DNA of 64,000 nt, taken from Burkholderiaceae bacterium 26. GTDB lineage: Bacteria > Pseudomonadota > Gammaproteobacteria > Burkholderiales > Burkholderiaceae. This document shows, piece after piece, positions 55,334 through 63,070 of the stretch. The stretch is from the NCBI GenBank assembly GCA_000955795.1, contig JYOB01000017.1, positions 62,001 to 126,000 of the forward strand. Direction: 5' to 3'. Below the pieces are notes generated by a model. The model ran no database searches. It had not been told where the DNA came from and saw only the letters and a list, made by a program, of their open reading frames with translations. How positions within the stretch are numbered: position 1 is the first letter of the stretch; each line of letters starts with the position of its first letter. The translations under genes and the position numbers were made by a program.

Positions 55334-56695
55334 ATGACCAGCGGACTGCTCGATCGCGCATTCTCCACACCGGCCATGTTGGCGGTGTGGTCCGATGCGG
55401 CCACGGTGCGCGCGATGCTCGATGTGGAGGCGGCGCTCGCGCAGGCCGAGGGCGCGGCGGGCGTGATTCCGGCGCAAGCCGTGGCGCCGATTCGCGCGGT
55501 GTGCGCCAACGTCACGTTGGACTTGGACGCGTTGGGCAACGCCGCTGCCAGCGCGGGCAACCTGGCAATTCCGCTGGTCAAGCAACTGACTGCCGCCGTC
55601 GCGCAGCACGATGAAAACGCCGCGCGCTACGTGCATTGGGGCGCGACCAGCCAGGACGTGATCGATACCGGTCTGATGCTGCAGTGGCGGCAATCGGCGG
55701 AGTTGATCGAAGCAGATTTGCAGAAACTGGCGGACGCGCTGGCCGCACTGGCGCAACGTCATCGCAATACACCGATGGTGGCACGCACGTGGTTGCAGCA
55801 AGCCCTGCCGACCACGTTCGGGCGCAAGGTTGCGGGCTGGCTGGAAGCGGTGCATCGGGCGCAGGATCGCTTTGCCGCGTTGCGCGCGCATGTGCCCGCG
55901 CTGCAGTTTGGCGGGGCGGCGGGCACGCTTGCCAGCCTGGGCGAACATGCACGTGCCGTTGCTCAGACGCTGGCGCACGTGCTTGACTTGCCGCTGCCAG
56001 CGCTGTCGTGGCACGGCGAGCAAGATCGAATCGCCGATATTGGCACCACGCTTGCGCTGCTGACCGGCACGCTGGGCCACTTCGCGCGCGATCTCTCGCT
56101 GATGATGCAGACAGAGGTCGGCGAGGTTGCCGAGCCGTCCGGTGCGGGCAAGGGCGGATCTTCCACCATGCCGCATAAACGCAACCCGGTCGGTTGCGCG
56201 ACGGTGCTGGCTGCGGCCACGCGCATGCCGGGGTTGGCGAGCACGCTGCTGTCTGCGCTGCCGCAGGAGCACGAACGCGCGCTCGGCGGCTGGCAGGCGC
56301 AATGGGCGACGTTGCGCGAGATGGCTTGCCTCGTGGCCGGCGCACTCGATCGCATGCGTGAGATTGTTGAAGGTTTGCATGTTGACGACGCTCGCATGCG
56401 CGCGAATCTGGACCTCACGCACGGCCTGATCCTTGGTGAAGCCGTGATGCTGGCGCTCGGCGCAGATCTTGGTCGCCTGCAAGCGCACCATGTGGTCGAA
56501 GCGGCCAGCCGCAAAGCCGTACAAGAGAGCAAAACGCTGCATGACGTGCTGGCCCAAGACGCCGACGTCCTGCGCATCTGGGGCACCGCCACGCCGCAAC
56601 GGCTGAGCGCGCTGCTCGATCCCACCCATTACCTTGGCGATGCGGGCGCCGCTGTCGACCGCGTGCTCGCGGAACACGCTCGCCGCCACCCCTGA
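55334..56695 (+). CDS. pcaB: 3-carboxy-cis,cis-muconate cycloisomerase
   Basis: A 453-residue member of the fumarase/aspartase superfamily that lactonises beta-carboxymuconate. The superfamily signature GKGGSSTMPHKRNP holds the catalytic Ser loop; HWGATSQDVIDTGLMLQ is the second conserved block. It starts 7 nt after pcaF. Confidence 0.94.
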   Translation: MTSGLLDRAFSTPAMLAVWSDAATVRAMLDVEAALAQAEGAAGVIPAQAVAPIRAVCANVTLDLDALGNAAASAGNLAIPLVKQLTAAVAQHDENAARYVHWGATSQDVIDTGLMLQWRQSAELIEADLQKLADALAALAQRHRNTPMVARTWLQQALPTTFGRKVAGWLEAVHRAQDRFAALRAHVPALQFGGAAGTLASLGEHARAVAQTLAHVLDLPLPALSWHGEQDRIADIGTTLALLTGTLGHFARDLSLMMQTEVGEVAEPSGAGKGGSSTMPHKRNPVGCATVLAAATRMPGLASTLLSALPQEHERALGGWQAQWATLREMACLVAGALDRMREIVEGLHVDDARMRANLDLTHGLILGEAVMLALGADLGRLQAHHVVEAASRKAVQESKTLHDVLAQDADVLRIWGTATPQRLSALLDPTHYLGDAGAAVDRVLAEHARRHP

Positions 56696-56717
56696 ACACG
56701 CATTCCACGGAGACACC

Positions 56718-57530
56718 ATGCCCTGGCTTGAACACGACAACGTCCGCCTGTATCACGAATTCGATGATGGGCCCGCCACGGGTAAGCCGGTGCTTGTGCT
56801 GTCGAACTCGCTAGGCACCAACCTGGGCATGTGGGAGCCGCAGCTCGAAGCGCTGCGTCAGCACTTCCGCCTGTTGCGCTATGACCAGCGTGGCCACGGC
56901 AAGTCGAGCGTGCCCGACGCGCCGTTCGGTGTCGCACAGCTTGGCGGGGATGTGCTTGCGTTGCTCGACCACTACAACATTGAGCTTGCGCTGTTCTGCG
57001 GCCTGTCGATGGGCGGCTTGACTGGCCTGTGGCTGGCCGCGTATCACGGCGAGCGCTTCCCGCGCATGGTGGTGACGAACACCGCCGCGCTGATCGGCAC
57101 GCAGCAAAGCTGGAACACCCGCATCGCGCAGGTCGAACAGGGCGGTATGGCTAGCATTACGGAAACCGTGCTGGAGCGCTGGTTCACGCAGGGCTACCGC
57201 GATGCCAACGCAAGCCGCGTCGACATCGTCAAGGCGATGTTGCTGTCGACGCCGGACGCGGGCTACAACGGCAACTGCGGCGCGATTCGCGATGCGGATT
57301 TACGCGCGCAGCTGCCGGACATCCGCGTGCCGATGCTGGTGATCGGCGGCACGCACGATATCTCCACGCCCGCCGCTCAGACCAAGCTCATTGCCGACGG
57401 CGTGCCCGGTGCGCAATACATCGAACTCTCCGCTGGCCACCTCGCCAACTGGGAGCAGGCTGACGGCTACACCGAAGCGCTGGTCAGCTTCTTGACGACG
57501 GGCGTTGCGCGCGAGGTCTCCCATGGATGA
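56718..57530 (+). CDS. pcaD: 3-oxoadipate enol-lactonase
   Basis: A 270-residue alpha/beta hydrolase that opens beta-ketoadipate enol-lactone. Nucleophile elbow GLSMGGLTG, acid residue in GGTHDIST and His in SAGHLANWEQ are visible. The ATG at 56718 follows CGGAGA. It overlaps pcaC by 8 nt. Confidence 0.94.
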   Translation: MPWLEHDNVRLYHEFDDGPATGKPVLVLSNSLGTNLGMWEPQLEALRQHFRLLRYDQRGHGKSSVPDAPFGVAQLGGDVLALLDHYNIELALFCGLSMGGLTGLWLAAYHGERFPRMVVTNTAALIGTQQSWNTRIAQVEQGGMASITETVLERWFTQGYRDANASRVDIVKAMLLSTPDAGYNGNCGAIRDADLRAQLPDIRVPMLVIGGTHDISTPAAQTKLIADGVPGAQYIELSAGHLANWEQADGYTEALVSFLTTGVAREVSHG

Positions 57531-57921
57531 TCGCGAACGCTACGCTGCGGGCATGGAAGTGCGCCGCGCTGTGCTGGGTGATGCCCACGTCGATCGTGCC
57601 AACGCCGCGCAGACCGAGCTGACCGCACCGTTCCAGGATCTCATCACGCGCTATGCCTGGGGCGAAATCTGGACACGCCCCGGTTTGCCGCGCCACACGC
57701 GCAGTCTCCTGACGATCGCCATGATGGTCGCCCTCGGCCGCGACGGTGAGTTGCGTCTGCATCTGCGTGCCGCTGCCAACAACGGCGTCACGCGCGACGA
57801 GATTCAGGAAACGCTGCTGCAGACCGCCATCTACTGTGGCGTGCCGGCGGCCAACCATGCGTTTCATCTGGCGCAGACGGTGTTTGCGGAGATGGACGCG
57901 GAGGCCGCTTCGAAGACGTAG
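57523..57921 (+). CDS. pcaC: 4-carboxymuconolactone decarboxylase
   Basis: 132 residues of the CMD fold: FQDLITRYAWGEIWTRPGL, LLTIAMMVALGRDGELRLHLRAA and TRDEIQETLLQTAIYCGVPAANHAF. It decarboxylates gamma-carboxymuconolactone to the enol-lactone used by PcaD. Last gene of pcaIJFBDC. The start lies within the end of pcaD. In some bacteria pcaD and pcaC are fused; here they only overlap. Confidence 0.94.
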   Translation: MDDRERYAAGMEVRRAVLGDAHVDRANAAQTELTAPFQDLITRYAWGEIWTRPGLPRHTRSLLTIAMMVALGRDGELRLHLRAAANNGVTRDEIQETLLQTAIYCGVPAANHAFHLAQTVFAEMDAEAASKT

Positions 57922-58020
57922 ACGCAGAATCCTCCGTCTCGGGTAGGCGCCACGCAACACACCGGGAAAATGGCCGCCGACGCCGCCTGCGCGTGATTGT
58001 GAACATCCGGGGCAGGTCGA

Positions 58021-58998
58021 TTACTTCGTGTTTTTGCGTTTAGCGGGCCGATGGCCGGGCTCGCGCCATTCATCCGCCTCGTCGTTGAACAGCGACGACA
58101 CCAGCGCGCGGAACCATTGGTTGCGCGTGTCGTTATGGAATTTGCGATGCCAGTGCTGCTTGAGATCGAAGCTCGGCAGCTCCAGCGGCGGCTCCATCAC
58201 GCAGATGTTGGCGTGCGATTGCATGAACGACAGGCCCACCGCGTGCGGCACCGTCGCAATCAAGTCCGTGCGCGCCAGGATGAACGGAATGCTCATGAAA
58301 TGCGGTGTCAGCAGCGCTGGCTTACGGCGGATGCGCTTGCGTTCCAGAAACCGCTCGTACAGTTCCTGACTGCGCCCCTCCGCGCGCACCACGGCGTGCC
58401 CGTATTCCAGGAACTGCGCCATCGACAGCTTTGTGTTGCCGCCGCGCGTGACGGGATGATCGGCGCGCACGATGCATGTGAAATAGTGCGTAAACAGCCG
58501 CTGCTGGAAGAAGTTGTTCTTCTTCAAGTCAGGGAAGTAACCCACAGCCAAGTCGAGCGAACCGGTCTCTAGCGCGCGCTCGATCTGCGCCGGCGGCAGC
58601 GATACAGACTGCACCGACGCCCGCGGCGCCTGCCGCGCCATCGCCTCGACAATGCGCGGCAAAAACACCATCTCGCCCACGTCTGACAACGAGATCGAGA
58701 ACGTATGCGTGGTCGTGGCCGGATCGAACGCGCCGGTTTCCAGAATGCCCTGCTGCACACGCGCCAGCACATCGCGTGCTGCAGGAATGAGCGCCAGCGC
58801 TCGCGGCGTCGGCTCCATGCCGCGCGAGGTGCGTACAAACAGCGGGTCGTCAAACGCGGCACGCAGCTTCCCCAGCGCGGTGCTCACGCCAGGCTGGCTC
58901 ATACCGAGCTGTTGCGCGGCCATGCTCACGCTGCGCGCGTCGTGCAGCGCCAGCAGGATCGGCAACAGATTCAGGTCAAAGTCGGGCAGGGTCGACAT
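58021..58998 (-). CDS. LysR-family regulator divergent from pobA
   Basis: 325 residues: an N-terminal LysR helix-turn-helix (LLALHDARSVSMAAQQLGMSQP then GVSTALGKLRAAF) and a type 2 periplasmic-binding-like effector domain resembling NahR/DntR relatives. A basic Lys/Arg tail ends it. It is transcribed away from pobA, with a palindrome between the two. It is probably the regulator of 4-hydroxybenzoate hydroxylation; the effector is inferred to be 4-hydroxybenzoate. Confidence 0.88.
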   Translation of the reverse strand: MSTLPDFDLNLLPILLALHDARSVSMAAQQLGMSQPGVSTALGKLRAAFDDPLFVRTSRGMEPTPRALALIPAARDVLARVQQGILETGAFDPATTTHTFSISLSDVGEMVFLPRIVEAMARQAPRASVQSVSLPPAQIERALETGSLDLAVGYFPDLKKNNFFQQRLFTHYFTCIVRADHPVTRGGNTKLSMAQFLEYGHAVVRAEGRSQELYERFLERKRIRRKPALLTPHFMSIPFILARTDLIATVPHAVGLSFMQSHANICVMEPPLELPSFDLKQHWHRKFHNDTRNQWFRALVSSLFNDEADEWREPGHRPAKRKNTK

Positions 58999-59021
58999 GG
59001 CAAACGTACTATCTGAATTAG

Positions 59022-59036
59022 CGATAAAGTTTATCG
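59022..59036. promoter_or_regulatory. LysR-type operator between the regulator and pobA
   Basis: CGATAAA-G-TTTATCG is a perfect palindrome 24 bp from the regulator start codon and 83 bp before pobA. It holds a T-N11-A pattern typical of LysR sites and is the only strong dyad seen in the divergent gap. Confidence 0.6.
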
Positions 59037-59118
59037 TCAATATTGCATTGTGCGATATCAAGGCACAGGCCAACAATGGTTGCCAGAACGATTCCAAACA
59101 CCTCTGGAGACAACCACC

Positions 59119-60345
59119 ATGCGCACCCAGGTCGCCATCATCGGCGCGGGCCCGGCAGGCCTTCTGCTCGGGCAGCTTCTGCACCGCAACGGCATCGACG
59201 CCGTCATCCTCGAAACCAAGAGCCGCGCGTACGTTGAAGAGCGCATCCGTGCCGGCGTGCTGGAGCAAGGCACGGTCGATGTGCTTAACGAAGCGGGTGT
59301 GGGTGATCGGATGCGCCGCGAAGGGCTGGTGCACCACGGCATCGATCTGCTATTTGGTGGCAAGCGCCATCGCATTGACCTGACGGCGATGTCGGGCGGC
59401 CGCTCGATCACCGTGTATGGGCAGCATGAGGTGGTCAAGGATCTGATTGCGGCGCGCATGGAGCAGGGCGCTCCGCTGCTGTTCGATGTGAGCGATGTGT
59501 CGGTACACGACATCGAGTCGGCCACGCCTTCGGTGCAGTTCGTCCACGACGGCGTGCCGCAGACATTGCAATGCGATTACATCGCCGGATGCGATGGCTT
59601 TCACGGCATCTGCCGGCAAGCGATTCCGGCGCAGCGGCAAGCGGTGTTCGAGCGCGTGTATCCGTTTGCCTGGCTTGGCATCCTGGCGGAAGCCGAGCCC
59701 GCCGCGGAAGAGCTGATCTACGCGAGCCACGATCGCGGCTTTGCGCTGTTCAGCATGCGCTCACCCAAGATCACGCGGCTCTACCTGCAATGCAAGCCCG
59801 ATGAGAACCTGGCCGAATGGTCCGATGCGCGCATCTGGGATGAACTCCACACGCGACTCGAGAACAACGACGGCTGGCGCCTGAAGGAAGGCCCGATCCT
59901 GCAGAAGAGCGTCACGCCGATGCGCAGCTTTGTCTGCGAGACGATGCAGTACGGCCGCCTGTTCCTGGCGGGGGACGCCGCGCACATCGTGCCGCCCACC
60001 GGCGCGAAGGGGATGAACCTGGCTGTGGCTGACGTTCGCGTGCTGGCTCAGGCGCTCACCGCGCGCTACAAGCAGGACGACACCGCCCAGCTTGCAAGCT
60101 ACTCCGAACGCTGCCTGCAACGCGTCTGGCGCGCCGAGCATTTCTCGTGGTGGATGACGTCGATGCTGCATCGCTTTGACGACCACACGCCGTTCATGCA
60201 AAAGCTGCAGCGCGCCGAGCTGGACTACGTGACCAGCTCACCGGCCGGGGCCCGCGTGCTGGCCGAAAACTACGTCGGTCTGCCGTTTGCCGATACGGCG
60301 GCCGGTGCGTCGTTGAGCGTAGTCAGTAATTCCAGGGCGGCGTAG
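59119..60345 (+). CDS. pobA: 4-hydroxybenzoate 3-monooxygenase
   Basis: A 408-residue flavoprotein that converts 4-hydroxybenzoate to protocatechuate using NAD(P)H and oxygen. The FAD fingerprint VAIIGAGPAGLLLGQLL opens it. IRAGVLEQGTVDVL, the DG motif CDYIAGCDGFHG, and LAGDAAHIVPPTGAKGMNLA are all present. GGAG lies 10 nt before the ATG. The 3' end overlaps the convergent GH114 gene by 23 nt. The ring-cleaving pcaGH genes are not in this window. Confidence 0.95.
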   Translation: MRTQVAIIGAGPAGLLLGQLLHRNGIDAVILETKSRAYVEERIRAGVLEQGTVDVLNEAGVGDRMRREGLVHHGIDLLFGGKRHRIDLTAMSGGRSITVYGQHEVVKDLIAARMEQGAPLLFDVSDVSVHDIESATPSVQFVHDGVPQTLQCDYIAGCDGFHGICRQAIPAQRQAVFERVYPFAWLGILAEAEPAAEELIYASHDRGFALFSMRSPKITRLYLQCKPDENLAEWSDARIWDELHTRLENNDGWRLKEGPILQKSVTPMRSFVCETMQYGRLFLAGDAAHIVPPTGAKGMNLAVADVRVLAQALTARYKQDDTAQLASYSERCLQRVWRAEHFSWWMTSMLHRFDDHTPFMQKLQRAELDYVTSSPAGARVLAENYVGLPFADTAAGASLSVVSNSRAA

Positions 60346-61426
60346 TCGTCGGCTTGGACAGCGCAATGCGGGAGACCAGCGGGTGGAAGCCTTGCCCGCG
60401 CGAAGCCGTGTAGACCTTCTGCGCGTTGGTGGTCTTCAACGCGTAGTCGATCGTGAAGACGGGCACGTTCCCAGCGCAGTATTTCTGGAGTTGGTCGATC
60501 GTCCATTGCGTGTCATCTGCACTGGCGGCCTTGTCGCCGCCAGAGGCGCTGCCCCACGCGGCACCCGCACTGCCGCCGAACCACGTGTCTTCCTGCGAGA
60601 TGCCGTCGATTGTTGCCAGCAAGGTTGATCCACCGCCGTCGTCGATCAACGAGGGTGCGTTTTGCTGGATCACCGCGAACTGCGGATTGATGGCGCGGCC
60701 CGCTGCACGGATTTTGGCGATGAAATCCACCATGGCCTGCGCCGGGTCGACGCCAGCCGCCTGGGCCGCGTCTGCCACTGAAGGCTCGGCGTACGCCTCG
60801 ACCCAATCCAGATAAACGCCATCGAACCCTTCGCGCGCCAGTTGCGCGACGGCGCCGTTCGGCCCGAGCCAGAGCGCTTGCCAGCGCGGATCCCAGAACG
60901 CTACGGGGTAGTCACCGGCCCAGCCATCGGGGTCGGCCTTGATGATGAAGTCGGGCGTGCCGGGGCCGTCAGCCGTCGGTGCCTTCCAACTGGACGCCCA
61001 ATAGGTGCGGAAGTTTTCGGCCTCGCCAATGTCGATGTAGGCGAGCACCTTGCGCGCGGAGCCGTCGGGCTTGGTGCGCAGGCGCGCCACCATGTCGACG
61101 GTGTTGAAGTTCTCCAGCCCTTTGACGGTGTTGTTGGCCTCGATCACCAGCATGTCGTACGGCTGCGCGTCCAGCGCGTCAATCTGCGCGCTGGTTGTCA
61201 TGCCCTGCAACTGATACATCCACGTCTGGACTCCTGCCAGCGGCGAGGTACCGTTGACTCCGCAAACGGGTGTGGTTGTTGTGGCGGCGATCGTTTTCGA
61301 CTGGGCGTTCGCCGCATTGGAAGCTGCGCTGGCTTGCGGGCTCAATGACGAACCACCGTCGCCGCCACCACAGGCAGACAGCGTCAGCCCGGCACACGCC
61401 AGGGCAATTGGAGAGATCAGGCGCAT
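60323..61426 (-). CDS. GH114-type lipoprotein (endo-alpha-1,4-polygalactosaminidase-like)
   Basis: 367 residues with lipobox LSAC and a Gly/Ser/Ala-rich linker, so a surface or periplasmic lipoprotein. The TIM-barrel domain shows TWMYQLQGM, YDMLVIEANN, VLAYIDIGEAENFRTYW and GVYLDWVEAY with candidate acidic catalytic residues (Asp in AYIDIGE, Asp-Trp-Val-Glu in YLDWVEA). GH114 enzymes cut alpha-1,4-linked galactosamine polymers. PelA in this window carries a related activity. The ATG at 61426 is preferred to a GTG six bases upstream. Confidence 0.82.
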   Translation of the reverse strand: MRLISPIALACAGLTLSACGGGDGGSSLSPQASAASNAANAQSKTIAATTTTPVCGVNGTSPLAGVQTWMYQLQGMTTSAQIDALDAQPYDMLVIEANNTVKGLENFNTVDMVARLRTKPDGSARKVLAYIDIGEAENFRTYWASSWKAPTADGPGTPDFIIKADPDGWAGDYPVAFWDPRWQALWLGPNGAVAQLAREGFDGVYLDWVEAYAEPSVADAAQAAGVDPAQAMVDFIAKIRAAGRAINPQFAVIQQNAPSLIDDGGGSTLLATIDGISQEDTWFGGSAGAAWGSASGGDKAASADDTQWTIDQLQKYCAGNVPVFTIDYALKTTNAQKVYTASRGQGFHPLVSRIALSKPTTTPPWNY

Positions 61427-61737
61427 TGTCACTCTTGAAAGGATTGGGAGGCGGTGCCGTGCTCAGAGCGTGTGTATCCGTTTGAATGCCACGGCAGGCA
61501 CCAATCAATCCAAACTAGCACAACCGGATCACGCTGCCCCGTGCGGCCGGGGCGTGACGTTCTGAAACTTCTTTAGACTAGCGTTTGTCGTCGCTTCGGA
61601 CCTCTTTGCCATGGCCGATTGGTCTGCGCATGCTGTGCCGTGCCCGAAGTTAAACGTTGCCGTCGCTTTCATCGCCATGCAAAACGCACGGGTGTATAGT
61701 CAGACAGCACTCGACGTTCAAGAAGGGGGCATTTCAG
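61427..61737. other. Intergenic region between GH114 and a small ORF
   Basis: 311 nt between divergent genes. It must hold both promoters. No clear -35/-10 pair, palindrome or RNA was found. Confidence 0.3.
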
Positions 61738-62031
61738 ATGGACACTTCGCCGGCGGGCCAATACAAAGGCTTCGACATTTATCCGTTGGCTTTCCAACAT
61801 GAACGCACGGCACGCTGGCCCGAGGCCAGGGAAGATCGCAGCTACAACGCAGCCGTGATGATCTGTCGGGCGGGGGAGTCGCCCGAACCAGGGCAGACCC
61901 AGGTCTTCCGCCTCTCGGGGGACCGGCAATTCAGCAATGTGGGTGCTGCGCGCATTGCAGCGCTGCGCTTTGCTGAGAGCATCATCGATGGTGACGTGCC
62001 TGAACTGTCGCTTCCCGCCGACGGCGCCTGA
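61738..62031 (+). CDS. Small conserved-looking hypothetical protein
   Basis: 97 residues with a GGGGG-containing ribosome-binding region 9-13 nt upstream. Pattern YKGFDIYPLAFQHE, then NAAVMICRAGESP, then an Ala-rich C-terminal helix (ARIAALRFAESIIDG) resembles small Burkholderiales proteins of unknown function. It is cytosolic, with no catalytic motif. Confidence 0.7.
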   Translation: MDTSPAGQYKGFDIYPLAFQHERTARWPEAREDRSYNAAVMICRAGESPEPGQTQVFRLSGDRQFSNVGAARIAALRFAESIIDGDVPELSLPADGA

Positions 62032-62039
62032 ACCCGCGG

Positions 62040-62379
62040 AAGCTCCCCGTGGTAGAATAGAAAGCGAATCCGGCTCGCCTCCGCGCCAATCCTGGCCGGT
62101 AGCAGCTGAGTCCAGCACCGGGGAATACCCCGCGCCGAGTCGGGCGGCGCGCTTCTGCGACCGCCACCCATCCTCGCTCTCGCTTGCACGAAACGGCGCG
62201 CGCCACTGGCGGGCGCGATTTGTGTTTCGTGCAACTCGGTACCCCCCAAGCCCGCTGTCCGGGCAGATGATCGCGGCGTACCGCTGCATGCATCCTAGAT
62301 GCGTGTGGCGTGGTTCGGGTGGGTCATCACATCATTGCAACCATCGGCGCAGCCGCGTGCTGCATACAAAGGAACGAGT
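62040..62379 (+). ncRNA. Candidate structured RNA or long leader upstream of infA
   Basis: An extended -10 (TGGTAGAAT, 62050-62058) could start transcription near 62065. The next 200 nt fold into a chain of stems: CCGGT/ACCGG (62096-62121) with inner GCTG/CAGC, GGGG-AATA-CCCC (62120-62131), and TTGCACGAAAC (62184-62194) with GTTTCGTGCAA (62224-62234) around a GC-rich inner stem. No T run follows the last stem. It may be an infA 5' leader or a separate RNA. It matches none of the standard RNAs I could recall (tmRNA, RNase P, 4.5S). Confidence 0.4.
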
Positions 62380-62598
62380 TTGGCCAAGGAAGAACTGATT
62401 GAATTTGAAGGGGTGGTGTCTGAAGCACTACCCGACAATCGTTTTCGCGTGCAGTTGGAAAACGGCGTGGAAATCTGGGCTTACGCATCGGGCAAGATGC
62501 AGAAGCACCGTATCCGCATTCTCGCGGGCGACCGCGTGAAGCTGGAGATGTCGCCGTACGACCTCACGAAGGGTCGCATCAACTACCGGCACAAGTAA
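62380..62598 (+). CDS. infA: Translation initiation factor IF-1
   Basis: A 72-residue S1/OB-fold protein that binds the 30S A site with IF-2 and IF-3. It reads [19 protein letters not shown] and ends RINYRHK, a near-perfect IF-1. The start is TTG at 62380 with AAAGGA 6 nt upstream; earlier in-frame codons are not supported. It stands alone, away from ribosomal-protein genes, so it is likely the second infA copy common in Burkholderiales. Confidence 0.96.
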   Translation: MAKEELIEFEGVVSEALPDNRFRVQLENGVEIWAYASGKMQKHRIRILAGDRVKLEMSPYDLTKGRINYRHK

Positions 62599-62643
62599 AA
62601 ACGGCTGTGCCGCCAAGACGTCCACCCCGTGGGCGTTTCGAAG

Positions 62644-62676
62644 AACCGCGCGTCTGCCCGACCCGCGGTTTTTTTA
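62644..62676 (+). terminator. Intrinsic terminator of infA
   Basis: AACCGCG (62644-62650) pairs with CGCGGTT (62664-62670), followed by TTTTT and ATT. Confidence 0.85.
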
Positions 62677-63070
62677 TTATTGCTGCGTAAGCAGCGTTAA
62701 ATTTCGTTGATCTCCCGACAACATCCGGTATCATGCCGCTTGGCTGCCAACGGGGGGAACGCAGTTGGCAGCCAACTGAAGTGCAGGGCTTGTCACATTT
62801 TTCAAGCCGCGTGCTGCCCTCGGGCGAGCTCGCGCCAGCTGTACCAGTCCACTCAATAAGCGCACGGCCGTTGATCGATCAATCGACTCAGCAGGACCTC
62901 TAATCGCGCATCCATTCGCCGACCGGGGCGTCATCTGACGCTCGCACCCGTTCGGTGTTCAGTGTGTCAAAGGAGTCACACCACATCGGGATACCGCACA
63001 GGTAGGACGGCGCTTGTCCATCGCAGTACTGGGCGTAACGTTTTTGCGTCCGAGGGAATAGAAAATCACA
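62677..63070. other. Intergenic region before the glycosidase-like gene
   Basis: About 394 nt containing TTGGCTGCCAACG and a GTTGGCAGCCAAC copy (near 62740-62776), an inverted repeat of the word TTGGCTGCCAAC. It may be an operator or a transcript-end hairpin. No gene is supported. Confidence 0.4.
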
